A stretch of 8,252 bases of DNA from JAAYZM01 sp964510785. Its GTDB lineage: Bacteria; Actinomycetota; Actinomycetes; Actinomycetales; Cellulomonadaceae. The position numbers and the translations under genes are program-made. Positions 1-6,248 of the stretch are shown piece by piece. The notes below the pieces were generated by a model that was not told the origin of the DNA, searched no databases, and saw only the letters and a list, made by a program, of their open reading frames with translations. The stretch covers positions 1 through 8,252 of the forward strand of contig CAZECM010000115.1 of NCBI GenBank assembly GCA_964510785.1. Direction: 5' to 3'. How positions within the stretch are numbered: position 1 is the first letter of the stretch; the number at the start of each line of letters is the position of its first letter.

Positions 1-327
1 GGGCGCGAGCAGGTAGTCGTTGTCGCGGCGGTCCTTGAGGCGGAAGAGGTTGGGGCCGTACTCGGTCCAGCGACCCGTCGCCTCGTAGGGCTCCTTCGGC
101 AGCAGCGCCGGGAAGTGCACCTCCTGCGCGCCGATCGCCTCCATCTCCTCGCGGACGACGGCCTCGACCTTGGCCAGGACGCGCAGGCCGAGCGGGAGCC
201 AGGAGTAGATGCCGGGCGCGGCACGGCGGATGTAACCGGCACGGACGAGGAGGCGGTGGGAGGCCACCTCCGCGTCGACGGGGTCTTCGCGCAGCGTGCG
301 CAGGAACAGGGTGGACATCCGGAGCAT
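1..327 (-). CDS. proS: Prolyl-tRNA synthetase, N-terminal part (cut by window edge)
   Basis: This is the first 109 codons of the class II aminoacyl-tRNA synthetase that charges tRNA-Pro with proline in the cytoplasm. The translation begins MLRMSTLFLRTLREDP and continues with the family's N-terminal signature: DAEVASHRLLVRAGYIRR, then GIYSWLPLGLRVL and a motif-1 helix (KVEAVVREEMEAIGAQEV), then the FPALLPKEP strand and GRWTEYG. The window ends at ...DYLLAP, exactly on a codon boundary and just before the expected motif 2 (THEE), so the catalytic core lies outside. I chose the ATG at 325-327; a second in-frame ATG at 316-318 would drop three residues. Neither has a Shine-Dalgarno sequence, but a -10-like TAGGCT lies 7 nt before the first, which fits a leaderless message. 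The gene is divergent from the glycosylase gene. Identity is secure; the exact start is less so. Confidence 0.95.
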   Translation of the reverse strand, partial: MLRMSTLFLRTLREDPVDAEVASHRLLVRAGYIRRAAPGIYSWLPLGLRVLAKVEAVVREEMEAIGAQEVHFPALLPKEPYEATGRWTEYGPNLFRLKDRRDNDYLLAP

Positions 328-334
328 GCGGGCC

Positions 335-340
335 AGCCTA
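335..340 (-). promoter_or_regulatory. -10-like element for leaderless proS transcript
   Basis: On the minus strand the hexamer TAGGCT (TAnnnT type) is followed by 7 nt and then the proS ATG. In actinobacteria this spacing puts the transcription start on or beside the start codon. The absence of a Shine-Dalgarno sequence before proS agrees with this. No convincing -35 box is visible. The call rests on pattern and spacing only. Confidence 0.4.
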
Positions 341-347
341 GTGGGCG

Positions 348-353
348 CAGAAT
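348..353 (+). promoter_or_regulatory. -10-like element for the glycosylase gene
   Basis: CAGAAT (xAnnnT type) ends 6 nt before the ATG at 360, with no Shine-Dalgarno sequence between, so the glycosylase message may also be leaderless. It lies 7 bp from the oppositely oriented proS element, so two polymerases could hardly occupy both at once. There is no recognisable -35 box. This is weaker than the proS element because the first consensus T is missing. Confidence 0.3.
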
Positions 354-359
354 GGTGCC

Positions 360-1247
360 ATGCCCGAGCTGCCCGAGGTGGAGGCCCTCGCACGCTTCGT
401 CGCGGACCGCGCGGCGGGGCGGACCGTCGTCGGCGTCGAGGTCGGCGCGATCTCGGCCGTGCACACGTTCTCGCCGGGACCGGCGGACCTCGAGGGCACC
501 GTGGTCGCCGGAGCGAAACGGCGGGGCAAGTGGCTCGTGGTGCGGGCGGAGGCCGACGACGGCGGTCTCGTGCTCGCGTGCCACCTCGCGCGGGCCGGTT
601 GGCTGCGCTGGTACGACACCGTGCCGGCGACCCGGATCCGGTTCGGCAACCACCCGATCGCGCTGCGGGTGCGCCTCGACGACGGGTCCGGGTTCGACCT
701 CACGGAGGCAGGTACGCGCAAGCGGCTCGCGGTGCACGTCGCGCGGTGTGCCGCGGACGTCGAGGCGATCGCGACGCTCGGCGTGGAGCCGCTCTCGCCG
801 GAGTTCACCCCGGCGCGGCTCGGCGAGCTCCTGGCCGCGCGCAACCAGCAGGTCAAGGGGCTCCTGCGGGACCAGCGGACCATCGCGGGGATCGGCAACG
901 CGTACTCCGACGAGATCCTGCTCGTCGCGCGCACGAGCCCGTTCGCCCTGACGTCGCGGTTCGATGCCGCACACACCGAGCGGCTGCACACCGCCGTCGT
1001 CGACGTGCTGCGTGCCGCCGTCGACACCGCGTCCGGACGCCCCGCGACCGAGCTCAAGGACGCCAAGCGCCGCGGGATGCGCGTGCACGGGCGCGCCGGG
1101 CAGCCGTGCGGCGGCTGGGACGGGGTCCCGTGCGGGGACACCGTGCGCGAGGTGTCGTTCGCCGACTCCGCGCTGCAGTACTGCCCCACGTGCCAGACGG
1201 GCGGCAAGCCGCTCGCCGACCGCCGCATGTCCAAGCTCTTGCGCTGA
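360..1247 (+). CDS. Fpg/Nei-family DNA glycosylase (formamidopyrimidine-DNA glycosylase-like)
   Basis: A 295-residue base-excision-repair enzyme of the Fpg/Nei family, which excises oxidised bases and nicks the abasic site. The N-terminus MPELPEVE supplies the Pro nucleophile (residue 2) and catalytic Glu3. Lys57 in RRGKWLV matches the conserved catalytic lysine of the N-terminal beta-sandwich. The helix-two-turn-helix lies at about 162-186 (KGLLRDQRTIAGIGNAYSDE), with the DNA-contacting Asn180. The C-terminal zinc finger has four cysteines (250, 258, 275, 278), but the first pair is C-x7-C rather than the usual C-x2-C. The position five residues before Cys275, normally the lesion-contacting Arg of Fpg and Nei, is Ser270. 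The HLARAG segment at 75-80 has Arg where Fpg has its void-filling Met. An extension (QTGGKPLADRRMSKLLR) follows the finger. This points to an actinobacterial Fpg-like subgroup with possibly altered lesion preference, so I withhold the name mutM. The start is fixed by the PELPEVE motif. Confidence 0.92.
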   Translation: MPELPEVEALARFVADRAAGRTVVGVEVGAISAVHTFSPGPADLEGTVVAGAKRRGKWLVVRAEADDGGLVLACHLARAGWLRWYDTVPATRIRFGNHPIALRVRLDDGSGFDLTEAGTRKRLAVHVARCAADVEAIATLGVEPLSPEFTPARLGELLAARNQQVKGLLRDQRTIAGIGNAYSDEILLVARTSPFALTSRFDAAHTERLHTAVVDVLRAAVDTASGRPATELKDAKRRGMRVHGRAGQPCGGWDGVPCGDTVREVSFADSALQYCPTCQTGGKPLADRRMSKLLR

Positions 1248-1290
1248 GGCGTCGCACCCACCTGCACGCGACCGTCCACAGGCCGGCGAA

Positions 1291-1313
1291 GTGCCGCGCA
1301 CGCCGCGCGGTGC
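1291..1313 (+). terminator. GC-rich hairpin after the glycosylase gene, possible terminator
   Basis: In the 123-bp gap between the glycosylase and the giant gene, CCGCGC and GCGCGG form a perfect 6-bp stem around a 5-nt loop. Two G-U wobbles and one G-C pair extend it to 9 bp. It begins 43 nt after the glycosylase stop. No T-tract follows, so if it terminates transcription it is of the T-less hairpin kind suggested for high-GC actinobacteria. In DNA this GC-rich such a stem can arise by chance. The rest of the gap shows no clear promoter, although the giant gene presumably has one here. Confidence 0.25.
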
Positions 1314-1359
1314 GATCCGCAAGGATGTGCCCGACGCCGTGGCCCGCACGCCGTCATCT

Positions 1360-1366
1360 GGAGGTG
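1360..1366 (+). promoter_or_regulatory. Ribosome binding site of the giant membrane-protein gene
   Basis: GGAGGTG, a near-perfect Shine-Dalgarno sequence, ends 4 nt before the GTG at 1371 (6 nt counted from GGAGG). It fixes the GTG start and places the DUF2510 motif at the extreme N-terminus. It contrasts with the other plus-strand gene starts and with proS, which lack a well-placed site. Confidence 0.75.
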
Positions 1367-1370
1367 CACG

Positions 1371-4300
1371 GTGGCCGGGACGACGCCAGCAGGGTGGTAC
1401 CCCGACCCCGAGGGCCGCGCGCCCGCGCGGTGGTGGGACGGCGTGTGGTGGTCCGCGTGGGAGTCCGACGGCGCCCGGCAGTGGATCGGTTCGCCCACGG
1501 GGCCCGCCCGACGCCCGAACGCCCAGGACCTGCCCGCACTCACCTTCGTCCGGACGATCCTGCTTCCCGAGGCTCGCCGTCGTGGGGCGCTCGACGGCCC
1601 CCAGGGCGACGCGCTCGCCACGTTGACCGACCGGCTCGCGGCCGAGCTGGCTGGTCCGCACGGTGCACCGGCGGTGGCACTGACGCCGACCGGTCCTCCC
1701 GCGGCCACGACGGCGCCGGCGCCGAGCCCGGCGCCGCGTGCATCGGCCCCCGCACCGCAGCCCGCTGCTGCACCGCAGCCCGCCCCAGCTCTCGCGCAGG
1801 CTCCGACCGGGATCCCGGCGTCGGCCCTGCCTCCCCCGCAGACGCCGATCGGCACCTATGCGCCGGTCCCCCGCACCCAGAACCGCCTGGCCCGGTGGTG
1901 GGCGGCGAGCCGGCTCCGGCTCGATACCGACCTCACCGTCCACGGCCTCACCTACCTCGGCGTCCTCCTGCTGTTCGTCGGCGTGTTCGGCCTGGTCGCG
2001 TTCGCGTTCGGTGACGTCGAGCCCGGGTTGCGGCCCGTCGCGGAGATCGCCGTCGCAGTGGTGCCGTTCGCCGCCGCCGGGTTGCTGGCCCGAAGCGGGG
2101 CCCGGTTCGTCGCGCGGGCGATGATCGCCGTCGGCGGCCTGATCCTGCCCGTCATGGTCGTGACCGCGACCGTCGACGGGTTCCACGTGCCCCCCGACCT
2201 CCGGGGCCTCGCGCTGCCCGTCGGAGCCGGACTGGCCTGTGCGGCCATCGCGGTGGCGTACGCGGTGCGGGTGTGGCGCCGACCCGACTCGGCGCTCGGC
2301 GTCATGGTGGCACCGGTGGCGTGGTTCGCGGCGGGGATGGGTGCCGTCGCCCTCGGGCGGCCCGTACCGAGCGGCGAGAACGTCGCCGTCCCCGGCGCCG
2401 CGCAGGTGGCGGTTATCGCCCTCGCGGTCCTGGTGACGACGTGGCTCGCCGGGCGCAACCCTCGCGCCGCTCTCGCGACGGGCGCGCTCGCCGCCGCGCC
2501 CGCCGGCGTCGTCGTCACCGCGGCCCTCGCCCTCGTCTCGTGGACCGCCGAGGGCTGGCCGCTCGTGCCCGTCCTCGTCACGACGCCGGCCCTCGCCCTG
2601 GCCGTGAGGCGCTTGGCCCCGACCCGCGGTGGCGACGTGCTCGCGGCCGCGTGGCTCGTCGTCACCGTGCGGGTGCTCGCGATCGACGGGGCGACCCCGG
2701 TGCTCTCCGAGCACGTCGCCCTGCCCGGCACGGCGCTCGATGCCCGACCCGCGCTGCTGCTCGCGACGCTCCTGGCCGGTGCGGGCCTGCTCGAGCTGCT
2801 CGTCCGGCGCGCCGGGGCGTCGGCGGTGGCGTTCGCCGTCCTCGGTTGGGCGGTCGCGCTCGTCGCAGTGCTCGGTGCCGTGCACACTGCCGGCGCGTGG
2901 TGGGGCGTCGCGGGGGTGGTCGCGCTCGCGGCGTGGGCACCGGTGCGCCGGGTGTCGCCGCCCCCGCTGCCCGGTGCGGGGGTCGCCCTCGACGCGATCG
3001 CCGTCGTCTCGCCGATCGCCGTCGTCGCCGGGGTCTGGCAGCACCTGGGTGGCCAGACCGCCGGGATACTCACCGCCGGTCTCGCACTCGCGGTGACCCC
3101 GCTCGCGCGCGGGCGGCTGCGTCGTCGGCCGGGTGACCGGCTGTGGGAGGCATGGTGGGCAGGCGCCGTCGCGGTCACCGTGGTGGCCTCGGCGGCGCTC
3201 GCGGTCGACGGGCTGCTCACTTCCGGATCGGGCGCGGAGCGCGCCGTCGTGCCGACGATGCTCGCGCTCGTCGTCGCCGCGCTGGTCGCAGGTCCTGGCT
3301 CGCGCGTGAGGGTCGTCCTCCTGGCAACCCCGGCGGTCTGGGCGCTGTGGGCCGCCGTCGTCGAGACGTCCGGGTGGGGGCAGGGCGTCCGGGCGCTCGG
3401 GTTCGCGGTGCTCGGGCTGGGTGCCGTGGTGGTGGCACACGTGGCTCGACCCGCACCGACCAGCGGGTCGGGCCCCGCGCCGATCGACGCGCCGTCGGAC
3501 TTCGCATCGTCGGGCCGCGCGCGGGCCTCCCGCCGGGCTCCGCTCACCGTCGCGGCCACCGGACTCGTGACGGGTGTCGTCGCGGTCCGTGACGCTGCCG
3601 ACGCGCGCGCCCTCGCCGCCGCCCTCGGGCTCGGCACTCTCGCGTGGCTCGTCACCGCGGTGCTGGGCGACCGCGGACGTTCACCGGTGGGTGCGGTGAC
3701 GGACCGGGCGGGAGCGTTGCGGTCGCTGCCGTGGGTGGTCACTCTCGTCGGGGTGCCCGTCACGGCCGTCGCCGCCCTGGACGCCAATGACGTGGTCCCG
3801 ATGAATGACCCCTGGTGGATCGTGTCGCTCGTCGTGGCGGCTCTCGGGTATGCCGCGGCCACGCGGGCCCGCACCCCCGGACGACTGCGCCCGGCGCTTC
3901 CCTGGTCGGCCTTCGCCTTCGCGGTCCTGGCGGTGCTCGCCGCGCTCGGCCTCGTCCTTGAGCGCACACTCGTCGGTTGGCCGGCGCTCGACGAACGGAG
4001 CGGCTGGCCAGCGGTCGGCGAGCCGGGTGGCTGGCCGCTCGTCGCCGCCCTCGCCGCCCTCGTGCTCGTGGCGCCCCTCGTCCACGGGCGGCACCCGGTG
4101 CTCGTCTGGACGGCGTGGCTCGCTCTCGCGCCGCTCGCCGGTGTGACCGCGTGGACGGGGTTCACCGCGGTGCGGGACCTCGGCGGCGAGGTCGTCGCGG
4201 CGGGAGCCCTGATCAGCGCTGGCGGCCTGCTCGCCGTGGGCGCGCTGCTCGCGGACCGGTTGCTCGTCGACCGGACCGATCCGCACTGGCCACGTGCCCT

Positions 4301-6236
4301 CCCGCGACGCCGCGCGGCCTCGCCGCCGTACATGGTGGGTGTGGGCCAGCTCGCGATCGGCGCGATCGGCGCACTGGCACTCCCGCTCAGCACCCTCGAC
4401 CCGTACGCCGGGCGGATCGTGCTGGGCGACCCCGGCACCGCAACCACCTCTGGAGTCCTGCTGCTCGCGGCGGCGGTGCTCACCGGCGCGATCGCTGGGC
4501 TCGGCGGCGTCGGTGCGATCGGTGCGGTCGCGGTGCTCCTCGCGTGGGTCGGCACCCGCGTGCTGCTCGCGGACGCCTACGCGGGCGCCTGGGTCGACGT
4601 CGGTGTGGTCGGACTGCTCCTGGCGGCCGCGCTCGCCACGTCGCTCGTGCGAACCCCCGAACCCCGGTGGGCCCGCTGGGACGTGCCGCTCAGCGTGACC
4701 GCGGTGCTGCCAGCACTCAGCGCGCTCGCCGTCGCGGGACCGGGCGAACGGTCTGCGGTGTCCGTGGTGATCGGTGGGTTCGCGATCGGCGCCGCGGTGC
4801 GACTCGCCCGGCGTCGCGCGACGAGCGAGACGCTCGCGACCGTCGGCAGCACGCTCGTGCTGCTCGGTGCCGTGTGGGCGAGCCGAGGCTGGGCGGTCGG
4901 TGCGCTCGCGGGACTCGCCGCCGCGCACACGACGCTCGCCGCGCTGCGGGAGTCCGGTGGGTGGCGGACGGCGCGGCAGTGGGTCGGTGCGATCCTGGCG
5001 GCCGCGGCGTGGCTCGTCTTCGTGGGCGGGCCGACGGTGTTCGGCGGGAACGACCAGCTGCGGGTGGACGCCACGGCCGTCGGCGCAGCACTCGTCACGG
5101 TCGGGGCGATCGGGGCGGGGGCCGCCGGACGGCTGGATCGTTCGTGGTCCGTGCCGTGGGGTGCGGTCGGGACGCTGCTGGCCGTCGGTGCGGGGCTGAC
5201 GCCCGTGCTGGGCCAGGCGCAGGAGTCGAGCCCGCCCTGGGTCGCGGTCGGCTGGTGGCAGGTGGTGGCGTGGGTGTTGCTCGCACTTGCCGCGGCACTC
5301 GCCGGACAGCTCATGAGCGGTTCGCACGATGCTCGAGCGTGGCGCACCCGATGGCGGGTCATCGCCGTCGCCCCGGTCCTCGCGGCTCTGCTCGCGGGGC
5401 TCACGGCGGCCCCGGCGAACTCGTTCACCCGGGTCGTCGTGCTCACCCTGGTGTCGCTCGTGACCGCAGTCGTCGTGGTCGTCGCTGCCCGTGCTGGCAC
5501 GCGCGGTCTCGAGCTGCCGCTCGTCGTCCTCGGCGTGGCCACGCTCGTGCTCGGAGCCGGGTTCGCGCTCGCGGCGGAGCGCGTGGTCGGTCCGGGTGGC
5601 CAGGGCGTCCCGCGCTCCACCCTGCTGGCCGTGGTGCTCGCCGTGGCCGCGGTGCAAGCGGCGGCGTACGGCGTGGCGCTGCGGGTGCTCGGCCTGCGAC
5701 TCTCGGCGCCGGTCCTCGCGTGGCTGGCCTGGGTGGTCTTCGCGCTGGACGCCCTCGGTGACGTCGTGGTCTGGTACACGGTCCCCGTGGGGCTCGCGAT
5801 GATCGCCGTCGTCGGGGTGTGGCGGGCGGACCGCCGGCGGCGCGGCCTCCCCGCGTCCGAGCCTGCGGTCGCGGCGCTGGACCTCGCGGGCATCGCCTTC
5901 CTCGTCGTCGCCTCGTTCGCGGCCGCATTCACCCAGTCGGTGTGGCACGCGCTGGTCGCGGCGGGGATCGGGGTGCTCGTGTTCTTCTGGGCGGTGCTGA
6001 CGCGCGTGCGGCGCCGGCTCCTCGCCGGTGCGGTGATCGTGCTCGCGGGCCTGGTGATCGCGGTGGTGCTACCCCTCGTCGCCCTGGTCCCGGCCTGGGG
6101 CGGTGCGGCGTTGTGGGTGGCGGTCGCCGTCGTCGGGCTGCTCGTGGTGCTCGCCGCGACGTTCCTCGAGCGCGGGCGTGCCGCGCTCGTCGGCGGGCGA
6201 GCGCGGCTGCGCACCGCGACCACCGGCTGGGAGTGA
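1371..6236 (+). CDS. Giant polytopic membrane protein with N-terminal DUF2510 motif (function unknown)
   Basis: A 1,621-residue integral membrane protein starting at GTG behind a strong ribosome binding site. Residues 8-27 form a DUF2510-like motif (GWYPDP, then RWWDGVWW), a small actinobacterial domain usually at the cytoplasmic end of membrane proteins. Residues 41-100 are hydrophilic and partly helical. Residues 100-160 are a Pro/Ala linker containing two APQPA copies. From about 188 to 1598 hydrophobic segments follow one another almost without pause; I count roughly 45-48 by eye. The longer polar loops are at 691-722, 865-887 and 960-985. An Arg-rich tail (1599-1621, ending TTGWE) closes the protein. 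There is no signal peptide and I see no catalytic motif. The overall plan (linker, tandem membrane helices, Arg-rich tail) resembles the very large actinobacterial membrane proteins annotated as SCO7613 C-terminal-domain or DUF2157-like; that link is from memory and tentative. The protein contains no lysine and a single cysteine (Cys290). The reductase gene follows after 12 bp. Confidence 0.93.
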   Translation: MAGTTPAGWYPDPEGRAPARWWDGVWWSAWESDGARQWIGSPTGPARRPNAQDLPALTFVRTILLPEARRRGALDGPQGDALATLTDRLAAELAGPHGAPAVALTPTGPPAATTAPAPSPAPRASAPAPQPAAAPQPAPALAQAPTGIPASALPPPQTPIGTYAPVPRTQNRLARWWAASRLRLDTDLTVHGLTYLGVLLLFVGVFGLVAFAFGDVEPGLRPVAEIAVAVVPFAAAGLLARSGARFVARAMIAVGGLILPVMVVTATVDGFHVPPDLRGLALPVGAGLACAAIAVAYAVRVWRRPDSALGVMVAPVAWFAAGMGAVALGRPVPSGENVAVPGAAQVAVIALAVLVTTWLAGRNPRAALATGALAAAPAGVVVTAALALVSWTAEGWPLVPVLVTTPALALAVRRLAPTRGGDVLAAAWLVVTVRVLAIDGATPVLSEHVALPGTALDARPALLLATLLAGAGLLELLVRRAGASAVAFAVLGWAVALVAVLGAVHTAGAWWGVAGVVALAAWAPVRRVSPPPLPGAGVALDAIAVVSPIAVVAGVWQHLGGQTAGILTAGLALAVTPLARGRLRRRPGDRLWEAWWAGAVAVTVVASAALAVDGLLTSGSGAERAVVPTMLALVVAALVAGPGSRVRVVLLATPAVWALWAAVVETSGWGQGVRALGFAVLGLGAVVVAHVARPAPTSGSGPAPIDAPSDFASSGRARASRRAPLTVAATGLVTGVVAVRDAADARALAAALGLGTLAWLVTAVLGDRGRSPVGAVTDRAGALRSLPWVVTLVGVPVTAVAALDANDVVPMNDPWWIVSLVVAALGYAAATRARTPGRLRPALPWSAFAFAVLAVLAALGLVLERTLVGWPALDERSGWPAVGEPGGWPLVAALAALVLVAPLVHGRHPVLVWTAWLALAPLAGVTAWTGFTAVRDLGGEVVAAGALISAGGLLAVGALLADRLLVDRTDPHWPRALPRRRAASPPYMVGVGQLAIGAIGALALPLSTLDPYAGRIVLGDPGTATTSGVLLLAAAVLTGAIAGLGGVGAIGAVAVLLAWVGTRVLLADAYAGAWVDVGVVGLLLAAALATSLVRTPEPRWARWDVPLSVTAVLPALSALAVAGPGERSAVSVVIGGFAIGAAVRLARRRATSETLATVGSTLVLLGAVWASRGWAVGALAGLAAAHTTLAALRESGGWRTARQWVGAILAAAAWLVFVGGPTVFGGNDQLRVDATAVGAALVTVGAIGAGAAGRLDRSWSVPWGAVGTLLAVGAGLTPVLGQAQESSPPWVAVGWWQVVAWVLLALAAALAGQLMSGSHDARAWRTRWRVIAVAPVLAALLAGLTAAPANSFTRVVVLTLVSLVTAVVVVVAARAGTRGLELPLVVLGVATLVLGAGFALAAERVVGPGGQGVPRSTLLAVVLAVAAVQAAAYGVALRVLGLRLSAPVLAWLAWVVFALDALGDVVVWYTVPVGLAMIAVVGVWRADRRRRGLPASEPAVAALDLAGIAFLVVASFAAAFTQSVWHALVAAGIGVLVFFWAVLTRVRRRLLAGAVIVLAGLVIAVVLPLVALVPAWGGAALWVAVAVVGLLVVLAATFLERGRAALVGGRARLRTATTGWE
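1389..1478 (+). other. DUF2510 domain within the giant membrane protein
   Basis: Residues 7-36 read AGWYPDP..GRAPARWWDGVWWSAW, matching the DUF2510 pattern of GWYxDP, a short variable stretch, then R-(Y/W)-W-D-G-x-x-W. DUF2510 has no established biochemical role. It recurs as an N-terminal tag on actinobacterial membrane and secreted proteins and probably lies on the cytoplasmic side here, because no hydrophobic segment precedes it. The five tryptophans within ten residues (21-30) are more than the usual form carries. Confidence 0.8.
1752..1783 (+). repeat. Short direct repeat in the Pro/Ala linker
   Basis: The 14-mer GCACCGCAGCCCGC occurs at 1752-1765 and again at 1770-1783, an 18-bp period that encodes APQPAA followed by APQPAP. 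It lies inside the low-complexity linker between the DUF2510 motif and the membrane region. Such linkers commonly vary in length between strains by slippage; that last point is inference. Confidence 0.6.
3975..4037 (+). repeat. 27-bp-period GWP repeat in a loop of the giant protein
   Basis: Gly-Trp-Pro occurs three times at exactly nine-residue spacing (residues 869-871, 878-880, 887-889), separated by ALDERS and AVGEPG. At DNA level the unit GG(T/C)TGGCC(G/A) recurs every 27 bp. The third copy runs into the next hydrophobic segment. This looks like a diverged tandem duplication inside one polar loop. Confidence 0.6.
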
Positions 6237-6248
6237 TGTGATGGGAGA

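Noticed and set aside
1248..1370. Gap before the giant gene searched for a riboswitch, small RNA or promoter
   Set aside because: Apart from the short hairpin at 1291-1313 and the ribosome site, I see no conserved aptamer pattern or convincing -35/-10 pair. AAGGAT at 1321 is too weak to call.
338..1855. 505-codon minus-strand frame over the glycosylase gene and its downstream gap
   Set aside because: Ala/Arg/Ser-rich composition with no family match, opposite a gene whose motifs are unmistakable.
296..2014. 572-codon plus-strand frame spanning the glycosylase and the start of the giant gene
   Set aside because: Arg-rich shadow that crosses the glycosylase stop and the intergenic gap; no motif, and two well-supported genes occupy the same bases.
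1952..4555. 867-codon open frame on the minus strand opposite the giant gene, plus others at 3681-5948 and 4577-6601
   Set aside because: Their translations are Arg/Ser/Thr/Pro-rich low-complexity sequence without domains, as expected for antisense frames of very GC-rich DNA where stop codons are rare. The plus-strand frame has a strong ribosome site and coherent membrane segments.
3977..5761. 594-codon plus-strand frame overlapping the giant gene in another frame
   Set aside because: The product is almost entirely Arg, Gly and Ala with no recognisable motif and no ribosome site. It is a frame shadow.
1371..6236. Giant gene considered as a fusion or assembly artefact of several membrane genes
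   Set aside because: The frame is uninterrupted with uniform composition, no internal ribosome sites at plausible junctions were evident, and it has one clear N-terminal tag and one clear Arg-rich tail.
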